Source of the DNA: Acidobacteriota bacterium
GTDB taxonomy: Bacteria > Acidobacteriota > Terriglobia > Acidoferrales > UBA7541
Length of the DNA: 13,852 nt
NCBI GenBank assembly: GCA_019239815.1
Contig: JAFAZL010000453.1
Coordinates: 1 to 13,852, forward strand
Reading direction: 5' to 3'
Part shown: piece after piece, positions 6,060 to 13,773 of the stretch
Layout of the letters: the number at the start of each line of letters is the position of its first letter
Numbering within the stretch: position 1 is the stretch's first letter
Position numbers and translations under genes: made by a program
The notes under the pieces: generated by a model
What the model was told of the DNA's origin: nothing
The model's input: only the letters and a program-made list of their open reading frames with translations
Databases searched by the model: none

Positions 6060-6899
6060 ATGAGCGGCAACGGATCGCATTCAACTAAACCTTCCTCCGA
6101 CTACCGTGAATTCTTGCCGCCGGTCGCATTGCGTGAATACGTTTTGTGCTTGTGGACGCAGTCGATTCGGTCGGACACGGTGTATGCGCATCGCGTTTTG
6201 CCGGATGCCTGTATCGATATCGTTTTCATTCAGGGGCAACCCCCCGCCGTTATCGGACCGTGGACTGCGGCTTTCATTGCTCAGCTTGCGCCTGGAACGA
6301 AAATTACAGGGGTCAGATTCCATCCCGGCAAGGCGGCAGCGATCCTAGGTTTGCCTGCGTCTGAGCTGATCAATCAAGAGGCGGCTCTTGGAGATTTATG
6401 GAGAGCCGCGACTCGTGAGCCATTTGCGGGAATCGGCGAACTGCCTACATTTCGCGCCAGTCGAGGCGCCCTTGAGGCGGCTCTCTCACGCCGCCTCCGC
6501 GATGTCGAACCGCCGGATGCGACGGTCGTTGGTGCAATTCATTGGCTTGCTCGGCATCCAGGAGATCGGGTCGAAGCACTCAGCAACTTTGTCGGCATCA
6601 GCGGCCGACAGATGCAAAGAAGATTTTCCGCTGCAGTTGGATACGGGCCGAAGACGTTTCAATCCGTGCTGCGTTTTCAGCGGCTGCTGTACCTCGCGAG
6701 CCATCGCTTTGGCACGCTCGGTTTAGCTGACCTCGCCGCGAGGGCCGGTTATGCCGATCAATCACACATGACTCGCGAGGTCGGACGGTTTGCGGGCAAA
6801 TCACCGAGCGAACTGCTGGATTCTGCCGGATGCACGCTGCGCTTGTCGGATTTTCTCGCGCCGACCGGTGCCGCTGAATTTGTCGATCCAGCTGCTTAA
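6060..6899 (+). CDS. AraC-family transcriptional regulator with N-terminal DUF6597-type domain
   Basis: 279 residues. The N-terminal part (about 14-115: YREFLPPVALREYVLCLW, RVLPDACIDIVF, GVRFHPGKAAAILG) matches the DUF6597 ligand-domain style that precedes AraC helix-turn-helix domains. The C-terminal AraC domain covers about 160-255: the first HTH around EALSNFVGISGRQMQRRFS and the second around LADLAARAGYADQSHMTREVGRFAGKSPSELL. It should be a DNA-binding activator or repressor; the inducer is unknown. The ATG at 6060 has no Shine-Dalgarno, and a -10 hexamer ends 7 nt upstream, so it is probably translated from a leaderless mRNA. It converges on the next gene, with the two stops only 26 nt apart. 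The phosphatase upstream and the exported toroid protein downstream are candidate targets by position only. Confidence 0.85.
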   Translation: MSGNGSHSTKPSSDYREFLPPVALREYVLCLWTQSIRSDTVYAHRVLPDACIDIVFIQGQPPAVIGPWTAAFIAQLAPGTKITGVRFHPGKAAAILGLPASELINQEAALGDLWRAATREPFAGIGELPTFRASRGALEAALSRRLRDVEPPDATVVGAIHWLARHPGDRVEALSNFVGISGRQMQRRFSAAVGYGPKTFQSVLRFQRLLYLASHRFGTLGLADLAARAGYADQSHMTREVGRFAGKSPSELLDSAGCTLRLSDFLAPTGAAEFVDPAA

Positions 6900-6925
6900 G
6901 GACGACCGGGTGGCTTGAAGTCGTT

Positions 6926-7948
6926 TCAGCGACGCTGGATTCGATGGAATCCCTCCAATCGTTCTAGTTTTTCGAGAGTCATGACGGCACGCCATTCTTG
7001 TTCTGCGATTTTCCATGCCGCGGGATCCACGTCGTTCCACGACCAGTTGAGCGGCCAGCCACCGTCGTCCTTTTGAGACTGGATAATGTAGTCCAAATTT
7101 ACGGCGGCTTCTTTTTCGAGTCCGGGATAAAAGGGTGAATGCAGCGAATCGACGAAGGAGAGCGGTTGGATTCCGTAGGTGGTCCATTCGTGTGGGTCGC
7201 GGACGACGACAGTTTGGAGAACGGTTCTGAGTTTTTGGACGGCTACTTCTCGCTGAGGGTGGTCTGCCGGGAGCAAGCGCACGAGCTCGGTGTGCATATC
7301 GATGTCGGACATCTGCATTTTTATCGGCGCATTCGCGAGAAAGGTCAGCGACGAATCCGTAATTCGGTTCAGAAGTCCTTGCGGCAGAAGCGCGTTGTAG
7401 AGTTGCAAGTATCCCGCGAGTGCAGCGGTAGGAAAAACCCGACTGTCGACGTCGCACTTGCCTGTGTCTTCGTGAACGTTCCACCACGGTGCGTGCGGAG
7501 CTGTATTTGCTTCTTTGGGAAGCGCGCGCCAGGTGCCGGTGGATTCGTCGAAGGTCGCCAATAAATATTTCACGGCCGCCTGCACGTGCGGATCTGTGGC
7601 TGAAGCTTTTACGTCGCTGAGAATTTTTAGTGCAACTCTCGTTCCGTTAGGAGAAGAACCGGTCCAGCGACTGTCGCTTTCCAGGATTGTTGCAAAACCA
7701 CCGTCCGGATTCTGATATTTGGCCAATTCTGAGACCACATCGGCTGCGCTTCCCTGCTCGAAGTGAAACCGGAAGCGGGCGCGATCGAGCGGCCGCCCGG
7801 TGCGATTGATGAAGTCCTTCGCTTTCGCGAAGGAGTCTGCGCTTAGCATTGCGGTTTCCTTCGTTTGCGCGGAGCACCAACCCGCGGCCAGCACGCCCGC
7901 GAAAAATGCGGCGAGCGTAAGTCCATTTGTCCATTGTCTGGCAAACAT
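6926..7948 (-). CDS. Exported alpha/alpha-toroid protein (prenyltransferase/squalene-cyclase-like repeats)
   Basis: 340 residues with a clear signal peptide: MFARQWTNGL, a hydrophobic stretch to about 24, then a likely cut after CSA (27). The mature protein is helical and has repeat signatures of the alpha/alpha toroid superfamily: YQNPDGGFATILESD at 78-92, WTGSSPNGTRVALKIL at 95-110, the VDSRVFPTAALAGYLQLYNAL helix region, and QKDDGGWPLNWSWNDVDPAAW at 292-312. The acidic DxDD motif of squalene-hopene cyclase is not seen, and the export signal also argues against a terpene cyclase, so the function is unknown. I chose the ATG at 7948 over 7975 because GGGGGA stands just upstream and the signal peptide begins there. 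The kinase/PilZ pair ends 152 nt upstream on the same strand (its last stop is at 8101), so the gene may or may not be cotranscribed with it. Confidence 0.78.
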   Translation of the reverse strand: MFARQWTNGLTLAAFFAGVLAAGWCSAQTKETAMLSADSFAKAKDFINRTGRPLDRARFRFHFEQGSAADVVSELAKYQNPDGGFATILESDSRWTGSSPNGTRVALKILSDVKASATDPHVQAAVKYLLATFDESTGTWRALPKEANTAPHAPWWNVHEDTGKCDVDSRVFPTAALAGYLQLYNALLPQGLLNRITDSSLTFLANAPIKMQMSDIDMHTELVRLLPADHPQREVAVQKLRTVLQTVVVRDPHEWTTYGIQPLSFVDSLHSPFYPGLEKEAAVNLDYIIQSQKDDGGWPLNWSWNDVDPAAWKIAEQEWRAVMTLEKLERLEGFHRIQRR

Positions 7949-8100
7949 TGCCGTCCCCCGAGAATTCGAGGACAACTATGACGGAGCAAGCCAGACCCGT
8001 CTTGAACGATTCGGACATCCACTACACACGGTGAAAAGTTGCGAGGCGCATGTCCCGGGCATAACAACCCAGATGGCAACGACGGCGGTGCGGGTGCTGC

Positions 8101-8820
8101 TTATTGCAGGACCCAGGTGCCGAATTTTTCGGTGAAGCGGCAGCCGTAGCGGGGATATTGGGTGTCTTGCCACTCGGAGCGCATCACTTTGGCTTTGCCG
8201 ACGGGTCCGGTTGAGTTGGTCAAGCTCACTTCCACGGTTGCACCGACGTGGATGTCGACGTTGCAGGCGCACAAGAAGCCGGTTTTGCTGACGTTTTCGG
8301 TCATCGTGAGGACATCGAAATCGGAGCCGTCGGCGGCTTGACCGGCGATTCGGATCGGCACACGCAATTTCACGCGGACTTCGCTGCGCCGTTCTTTTCT
8401 GCCGGCAGTCAAGAGCTTCGAGAGAGTCTGCTCGAGGGCGTCGAAGTCGACGGGTTTTTCGAAATAGGCGGCGACGCCGAGGTCTCGGCAAAAACTTTTG
8501 GTCGTGGAGCCGGCTTCGCCGCTGATGACGAACACGGGTGTTAGCTGCGTCGAACTGAACGTGGTGAACGTTTGGGCGAGTTCGTAGCCGGAATATTTCG
8601 GCATGCGGAGATCGAGCAGGATGGCGTCGGGCTTGTGTTCGAGCGCCAGGGAGAGCGCGGTCTCGGGCTCACCGGTGTCAATAATCTGATACTTGTCGCC
8701 AAGGTTGAGCCGCATCAGGCGGCGCATGGATTCTTCGTCATCGACGACCAAGAGCTTGGCCAAGCGTGTCTCCTTCGTGTCTGGTGTCTGTGGCAATTTC
8801 TCAGCAAGTTTCTGTGTCAT
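8101..8820 (-). CDS. Response regulator with receiver and C-terminal PilZ (c-di-GMP-binding) domains
   Basis: 239 residues. The receiver domain, about 20-138, has the acidic pair D27/D28, phospho-acceptor D70 (ILLDLRMPKYSG), S100 and K122 (FEKPVD), all as in active receivers. The PilZ domain, about 141-235, has RRSEVR with the RxxxR element (R145-R149) and ENVSKTG with NxSxxG (N176, S178, G181), so c-di-GMP binding looks possible. There is no DNA-binding domain; output would be through protein contacts or c-di-GMP, not direct transcription. The ATG at 8820 lies 3 nt after the stop of the hybrid kinase gene, with GAGG near the end of that gene, making these two a coupled pair. Phosphotransfer from the kinase is likely by position but not shown. 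Confidence 0.9.
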   Translation of the reverse strand: MTQKLAEKLPQTPDTKETRLAKLLVVDDEESMRRLMRLNLGDKYQIIDTGEPETALSLALEHKPDAILLDLRMPKYSGYELAQTFTTFSSTQLTPVFVISGEAGSTTKSFCRDLGVAAYFEKPVDFDALEQTLSKLLTAGRKERRSEVRVKLRVPIRIAGQAADGSDFDVLTMTENVSKTGFLCACNVDIHVGATVEVSLTNSTGPVGKAKVMRSEWQDTQYPRYGCRFTEKFGTWVLQ

Positions 8821-8823
8821 GTA

Positions 8824-11067
8824 TCAGCGCCTCTGCCGAACAAGTTCGGCGGTGTCGTTTGCCAGGACGCGCGAGTCGGTGCGACCCGCGCGCCCATCGA
8901 GCACATCGCGTACTTTGCGTATCAACACTTCTTCCGTGAAAGGCTTGTGGAGGAGGAAAGTGCCCTCCTCCAGCACGCCGTGCCCTGCGATAAAACTGTC
9001 TGTGTAACCGGAAATGTAGAGAACTTTTAGGTTGGGCTGCCTGGCAAGCAGGCGGTCAGCCAGAGCGCGCCCGTTCATACCGGGCATGACGACATCGGTG
9101 ACGAGAAGGTCGATCGGGCGGCCGTGGTGTTCGGCAACGCGGAGCGCTTCCTCGCCATTTGAGGCGACGATCACGTTGAATCCGTGATCGACGAGAAAGG
9201 AATTCGCAAGTTTGCGCAACGCATCGGCGTCTTCCACAAGCATGATAGTTTCGCTGCCACGGACGTTGTCGGTTGGTGCTTCGGCAGCAGGTTTTGAGAC
9301 GCTTTCCTCGACGCGCGGCAGATAGATCTGAAAACTGGAACCGACTCCAAGAGCGCTGTCAACCCAGATGTATCCGAGGCTCTGCTTGACGATTCCGTAG
9401 ACCGTCGCGAGGCCAAGGCCAGTTCCCTTTCCAACTTCCTTCGTCGTGAAGAAGGGCTCGAAGATATGCGCCAGAGTTTGCGGCGTCATGCCGGCACCGG
9501 AGTCGGTAACCGCGAGCATGACGTAATGCCCCGGCTTTGCGCCGGGATGTTCGCTGCAATAGGCATCGTCGAATTCGCGATTGGCGGTTTCGATTTGAAG
9601 CTTGCCGCCGTCGGGCATGGCGTCACGCGCGTTCACAGCGAGGTTCATCACGACTTGCTCGATTTGTCCGAGGTCGGCTTTGATCCGACCGAGATTCGGA
9701 TCGAGATCAATATCGATAACGATGTCTTCACCGATCAAGCGCGGAAGCATTCTTTGCATGTCCGAGACAAGGCTGTTGAGATCGACGACGGCGAGCGTGA
9801 GGATTTGCTGACGGCTGAATGCGAGCAGTTGGCGCGTGAGAGAAACAGCACGATTCGCGGCTTTTTCTACTTCCTCGGCGTGCTCTTTGAGCGGACTGTT
9901 GGGATCCAGCTTTCGGCGCAGGACTTGGCTGTAGCCGATGATCACACCGAGAAGATTGTTGAAGTCGTGAGCGATGCCGCCGGAGAGACGGCCGATGGCT
10001 TCCATTTTCGCGGCCATGCTGAGTTGCTTTTCGAGGGCGCGGCGCTCGGTGACATCTTCGGCGAAGACTTCGTAAACCGAGGCTGCCTGCAAGCTTTCGT
10101 TGAGGTGACGACCGCTGCAGCGTACGGTGATCGATTTATTGTCTTTGCGCTTCCACTCGACTTCGACGTCCTTGAATTCGCCTTCGCTGCCAAGGAGTTC
10201 GACGAGGCGGTCGAAATCGGCAGGGCTACGGAAAACGTCGGTACGAAGATTTTTTTTGATCAGTTCGCCCGGCTCGGTGTACTTCAACATCCGCTCGAAT
10301 GCGGGATTGACGCGGAGGAACTTACCGCCCACTGCTGCGCGGTAAATTCCGTAGGGCGCGCCTTCGACGAGCGAGCGGAAACTGGCTTCGGATTTGCGCA
10401 GTGCCTCGATAGTCTGCTTACGGTCGGAGATGTCGCGGCTGACGACGACCAACTTGTCAGGCTCGCCTTTAGGACCGAGGATCACGCTCGAAGTCGACTC
10501 GAGAACGCGCCAGGAACCGTTTTTGTGGCGCATGCGGTATTCGAGCGTTTTGCCTTTTCCGGTGCGACGCGCTTCCGCGCCTGCTTCCTGAACTTGGGCG
10601 CGATCTTCAGGGTGGATCTGCTCAAAGCCGGAGGAGTTTTTCAGTTCGGCGACGGTGTAACCGAGCGCGCGTTCGTAGGAGAGGCTGTTGTAGATGCGGT
10701 TGCCATCCATGTCCACGACGGCGATGAGGTCGGCGGCGTTTTCGCCGATGAGGCGGAAGAGCTGCTCGCGCTCGATCAATCGGCGACGAATACGGTGGAT
10801 TTGAAGCTGCTGGAAGATGCTATAGAGGTCGAAGAGGAGCACGAGACCGATCAAGCCCCAGACGGCTTGCCGAAGGTTGAACAGGGATTCCCAGGATTCG
10901 CCGGAGTGAAGGAGAGGTGGGATAAACGAGACGATTGCCGCGGTCAGGAGCAGCGTTACGCAGACGGTGGTGCCCCAGAGCCACCACTCGCGACGCTCGA
11001 TGCGTCGGAAGCCGTGGCGAGGGGTCAGTTCATGGGGATGAATGTCCGTGGAAGCAGTTTTGGCCAT
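8824..11067 (-). CDS. Membrane hybrid histidine kinase: 2 TM, PAS-PAS-HisKA-HATPase-REC
   Basis: 747 residues from the ATG at 11067. Two membrane helices (about 28-53 and 68-86) with a short loop between, so sensing is probably cytoplasmic. PAS 1 is at about 98-215, PAS 2 at about 222-343, the dimerisation/phospho-acceptor helix has H367 in GGIAHDFNN, and the ATPase domain has N475/N479 (NLAVNARDAM), D522 (TDSGAGM) and GKGTGLGL at 547-554. A C-terminal receiver (about 605-725) has E612/D613, phospho-acceptor D658 (LVTDVVMPGMNG) and K708. It should autophosphorylate on H367 and pass phosphate to D658 and perhaps to the receiver-PilZ protein encoded 3 nt downstream. An open extension to 11358 begins with TTG and has no clear Shine-Dalgarno or domain, so I prefer 11067, although its own ribosome site is also weak (GGA about 12 nt away). 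Confidence 0.9.
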   Translation of the reverse strand: MAKTASTDIHPHELTPRHGFRRIERREWWLWGTTVCVTLLLTAAIVSFIPPLLHSGESWESLFNLRQAVWGLIGLVLLFDLYSIFQQLQIHRIRRRLIEREQLFRLIGENAADLIAVVDMDGNRIYNSLSYERALGYTVAELKNSSGFEQIHPEDRAQVQEAGAEARRTGKGKTLEYRMRHKNGSWRVLESTSSVILGPKGEPDKLVVVSRDISDRKQTIEALRKSEASFRSLVEGAPYGIYRAAVGGKFLRVNPAFERMLKYTEPGELIKKNLRTDVFRSPADFDRLVELLGSEGEFKDVEVEWKRKDNKSITVRCSGRHLNESLQAASVYEVFAEDVTERRALEKQLSMAAKMEAIGRLSGGIAHDFNNLLGVIIGYSQVLRRKLDPNSPLKEHAEEVEKAANRAVSLTRQLLAFSRQQILTLAVVDLNSLVSDMQRMLPRLIGEDIVIDIDLDPNLGRIKADLGQIEQVVMNLAVNARDAMPDGGKLQIETANREFDDAYCSEHPGAKPGHYVMLAVTDSGAGMTPQTLAHIFEPFFTTKEVGKGTGLGLATVYGIVKQSLGYIWVDSALGVGSSFQIYLPRVEESVSKPAAEAPTDNVRGSETIMLVEDADALRKLANSFLVDHGFNVIVASNGEEALRVAEHHGRPIDLLVTDVVMPGMNGRALADRLLARQPNLKVLYISGYTDSFIAGHGVLEEGTFLLHKPFTEEVLIRKVRDVLDGRAGRTDSRVLANDTAELVRQRR

Positions 11068-11459
11068 ATAAGTAAAATTCCGCGGGCGACTGGCGACTAG
11101 AGTGCGTCTATTGAAACGATTGCCATTATTGCGGTTCTGTCTGCGGAGCGTTGCGAAGATTGATGCTTGCTTCCAAAGGGCATCACCGGATGGAAACTGG
11201 TTGATTAAGTCGTGAACATCTGGGCGAAGCTTACGAAGGGAAGGTTTCGACGCCGGTTTATCGGCGGTTTTGGTTGTAACCTGCTGCCGGGGAAAGAGTT
11301 GTGGGCATGAAGTTTTTCGGCGGAGCTTGTGACGCGAAAGCGTAACGCGGAGCGCCAAAAAGTTATCAGAGACGGGCGTGTGTTTCGTTCCAGTTACGGT
11401 AGGGGTTCTGGCGCTTCCGAATGGAAGCTAAGTAGCGGATTTCGGTGTGAGACCACACA
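11068..11459. other. 392-bp gap between the two kinase genes
   Basis: No gene assigned. The - strand stays open here in frame with the hybrid kinase from 11358 (TTG), but the translated extension has no domain, has mixed third-position bases unlike the kinase body, and lacks a ribosome site. A small hairpin, GTGTG/CACAC, directly follows the stop of the PAS kinase (11444-11459), without a T-run. ACGC-GAAA-GCGT at about 11332-11343 is another short hairpin. I see no clear promoter for the hybrid kinase, which must start either here or by read-through. Confidence 0.5.
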
Positions 11460-12620
11460 CTAGCGCCCCAGCAGATCGGCGCCCATCAGAGGAATTCTAG
11501 CTTCCACGAGAGTCCCAGGTTCGGCGCGAGTCACAGCCAGGTCACCGCCCAGTTGGCGGACGCGTTCGCGCATACCGGTTATACCCACGCCCAACTGACC
11601 CAATGATTCCATTCTCGCGATGCGAGGCGAGATTCCCTTTCCATAATCCCGCACTCTCACGATGATTTGCTCGGAGTGACCAGTAATTTCGACGCGTGCG
11701 GTTTCGCTTTGGGCATGCCGGAAAACATTGGCGAGAGCCTCTTGAATAATGCGGAAAATGGTCATCTCGATTTCTTTGGGCACGCCCGGAAGAACATCGG
11801 GATGAAATGTGAGCGAGATTTGAAGTTTGCTTCGCTGCATGAGGCCATCGACATACCAATGCAAGGCGGCACGGAGACCTGCTTCGTCCAGGAGTGGCGG
11901 ATGGAGAAGATAGGAGGTTTCGCGGATTTTTTGCAAGATGGCGCCCATCGCGTCGCCGAGATGTTTGTCGCGGCCGCTGGCGTCGATCTCCATCTTGACG
12001 GCGGTCACGTGTTGGGCGAGGTCGTCGTGGAGTTCTCGTGCGATGCGGCGACGTTCTTCGTCCTGAATCTGGAGGAGCGTGCCGGAAAGCTTCTGAAGCT
12101 CCATCGTTCGCAACTCAACGATGCGCCGAGCTTCGTCGAGTTGCTGGACGCGCGTTCTCAGTTCGCGATTGAGCGATTGCATGCGTTCCTCGGATTCGCG
12201 GCGAGCCGTAAGGTCCTGCGTGACTTTTGCAAAGCCGTAGAGGCGACCGTCTGGTTCACGAAGCGCAGTAATGGTCACCGAGGCCCAGAAAGTGGACCCG
12301 TCTTTTTTGACGCGAAGGCCTTCGTCCTGAAATCGACCTTGTTTTTCGGCGAGAGCGAGTTCGCGTTCCGGCCAGCGGCTCTCCTGTGCTTCCTTTGGGT
12401 AGAAGATGGAGAAATGCTTGCCGACGATTTCTTCTCGCGTATAGCCCTTGATCGCTCTTGCACCGGAGTTCCAGGTTAGGACGTAGCCTTCGGGATCAAG
12501 AATGAAAATGGCGTAGTCCTGCACCGCATCGACGAGGAGTCGAAAGGCGATATTCGACTTTGCGGTTTCATCGACCGTGGTTGATGCTTGTTGAATCGGT
12601 GCAGGAACTCGATTGTTCAC
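11460..12620 (-). CDS. Soluble PAS histidine kinase of the NarX/DesK (HisKA_3) class
   Basis: 386 residues from a GTG start. PAS domain at about 24-140 (DYAIFILDPEGYVLTWN, GARAIKGYTREEIVGKHFSIFYP), then a coiled coil at about 142-188, the HisKA_3 helix with phospho-acceptor H198 (RRRIARELHDDLAQHV), and a HATPase domain with N298 (IIQEALANVFRHA), D325-G330 (DYGKGI) and the GVGITGMRERV G-box at 344-354. No membrane segment, so it is a cytoplasmic sensor; PAS might hold haem, flavin or another ligand, but nothing identifies it. The start is GTG 12620-12618 because GAGGAG stands 7 nt upstream; the in-frame longer version to 12764 adds 48 residues without similarity and overlaps the divergent gene. 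No NarL-type response regulator gene is adjacent, so it appears orphan within the window. Confidence 0.88.
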   Translation of the reverse strand: MNNRVPAPIQQASTTVDETAKSNIAFRLLVDAVQDYAIFILDPEGYVLTWNSGARAIKGYTREEIVGKHFSIFYPKEAQESRWPERELALAEKQGRFQDEGLRVKKDGSTFWASVTITALREPDGRLYGFAKVTQDLTARRESEERMQSLNRELRTRVQQLDEARRIVELRTMELQKLSGTLLQIQDEERRRIARELHDDLAQHVTAVKMEIDASGRDKHLGDAMGAILQKIRETSYLLHPPLLDEAGLRAALHWYVDGLMQRSKLQISLTFHPDVLPGVPKEIEMTIFRIIQEALANVFRHAQSETARVEITGHSEQIIVRVRDYGKGISPRIARMESLGQLGVGITGMRERVRQLGGDLAVTRAEPGTLVEARIPLMGADLLGR

Positions 12621-12633
12621 GGCGTCTCTCCTC
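12618..12633 (-). promoter_or_regulatory. Ribosome binding site and GTG start of the PAS kinase
   Basis: On the - strand GAGGAG (12633-12628), 7 nt, then GTG (12620-12618). This near-ideal site moves the start 48 codons inside the longest open frame. Confidence 0.75.
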
Positions 12634-12757
12634 AATGACGCGCAAGTTTGGCACTGCGCTGTGCAGCCGGCAATCGTGACAGTCGTTTTTCGGGCTGGCT
12701 TGCTTTTATTGTATCCGAAGCGCGCTACTGTATTGGACTGTCGCACCGGGAGGAAAG

Positions 12758-13308
12758 ATGGCACGGCATGCCTCGATTCCGAACTACCCCTCTGCGAGGC
12801 TCTGGGGGAAGCCTATGTGGTGAACGATGGAATGAACCAGCTCGTGCTGGAGCATCTCGATCCACGCGCATGGCGAGCGAAGGCACCCGGAAAGGGTGCG
12901 CGTCCTATCGTTGCCATCGTCACGCATATGCACAACATCCGGCGCAAGTGGATTCGGCTTAGCGCGCCGCACATCAAACTGCCTGCGGAACTGGATCGCG
13001 CTCGCTGCACCCAGAAGCAAGCACAGGTCGCGCTCGCCGATAGCGCACGCAAGTGTGCGGAGATGATTCGCGAGGGTTTAGCCGGGCAAGAGAGCCGCGT
13101 ACCGAAGTTTCACAGAGATGGATGGGCCCGCCGCTGGCCGGCGGGCGCCGGGATGTTTACATATATGGTCGTGCACGATGCGCATCATCGCGGACAGGTG
13201 TGCATGCTGGCACACCAGTTGGGATACAAGCTGCCGATGAAGGTGAATTACGGCATGTGGGGCTGGGAAAAATTGTGGAAAGAGTGCGGTTTCTCAGGAC
13301 CTCGGTAG
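12758..13308 (+). CDS. DinB-family protein, probable 1-nt frameshift near the start
   Basis: The four-helix DinB/YfiT-like body is intact in one frame (about 12791-13305). Likely metal-ligand histidines are in VTHMHNIRRKW and VHDAHHRGQV, the usual HxxHRGQ element. Family members are typically metal-dependent, thiol-linked or of unknown role. The best translation start is ATG 12758 with GGAGG just upstream, but it is in a different frame: it reads MARHASIPNYP and then hits a stop at TGA about 60 nt on. Adding one C to the CCCC run at 12787-12790 joins MARHASIPNYP to LCEALGEAYVVNDGMNQ, a natural DinB N-terminus of about 183 residues in all. Alternatives: initiation at GTG 12817 (GGGGGA upstream), giving a shortened protein, or the upstream ATG 12613, which overlaps the divergent kinase start and gives 40+ atypical residues. 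Confidence 0.75.
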
Positions 13309-13333
13309 TCCTCTCAATACTGACGAGCGCGGG

Positions 13334-13639
13334 CTACGCAAGCTCCGCGAGCCAGGCGTCCATGACGGAGCTCTGACCGACTTCTTCGAAGTGGACTCCC
13401 ATGCCGACGTTCAGCTCACTATGGACGACGTGGCCGACGGCTTCGAGCTGCTGATCGTGGTGGGTGACATTGATTTTCAGGCGAGTACCCTTGGGGAGAG
13501 GATTCAGCATGTCGAGGTAGCATCCCTCGCGGCTGATGTCGCTCGTACGCGCCTGAAGGCGCGCTTCTGTGCGGGTCTCGGTCACTTGAGCCGAAGCGAT
13601 GAATGGAAACCGTGGTGACTTGCGCTCCACAACGTACAT
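13334..13639 (-). CDS. Stand-alone PilZ-domain protein
   Basis: 101 residues, a single PilZ domain. The RxxxR c-di-GMP contact is R6-R10 in ERKSPRFPF, and the second motif is DISREG (D34, S36, G39), both intact. The C-terminal strand region GMGVHFEEV is also typical. It should be a cytoplasmic c-di-GMP receptor acting through protein contacts; the partner is unknown. The ATG at 13639 is preceded by GAGG 4 nt away. Its stop faces the DinB stop with a 25-nt gap (convergent). A 15-bp palindrome at 13678-13692 lies just upstream of the start. This is the second PilZ domain in the window; the other is fused to a receiver domain at 8101-8820. Confidence 0.85.
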   Translation of the reverse strand: MYVVERKSPRFPFIASAQVTETRTEARLQARTSDISREGCYLDMLNPLPKGTRLKINVTHHDQQLEAVGHVVHSELNVGMGVHFEEVGQSSVMDAWLAELA

Positions 13640-13677
13640 AAGTCCTCGATTATCAGCGAAGAGTTAGGGCAATGGTT

Positions 13678-13692
13678 GATGATGGCATCATC
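13678..13692. promoter_or_regulatory. GATGATG-G-CATCATC palindrome upstream of the PilZ gene
   Basis: Perfect 7-bp arms around a single G, centred about 46 nt upstream of the PilZ start codon on the - strand. Possible operator; no T-run, so not a terminator. Confidence 0.35.
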
Positions 13693-13773
13693 CGGCACGA
13701 TTGGCCGAATCGGCGAATCCTTGGACGTCGCCGTGTCGAATCGCACAACCGTGGCGCCGGGAGAAGAGTCGGG

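Noticed and set aside
9466..11100. 544-codon open frame on the + strand
   Set aside because: It lies wholly antisense to the well-supported hybrid kinase, reads as low-complexity reverse-complement protein rich in A, E, F, D and V, and has no domain; long antisense frames are common in GC-rich coding DNA.
11068..11358. N-terminal extension of the hybrid kinase
   Set aside because: Starts with TTG, has no ribosome site and no domain similarity, and the codon use differs from the kinase; kept only as a remote alternative.
11444..11459. GTGTG/CACAC hairpin after the PAS kinase stop as a terminator
   Set aside because: Short stem, no following T-run on the transcribed strand.
11667..12479. 270-codon + strand frame opposite the PAS kinase
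   Set aside because: Antisense shadow of HisKA_3/HATPase coding sequence, with no recognisable domain.
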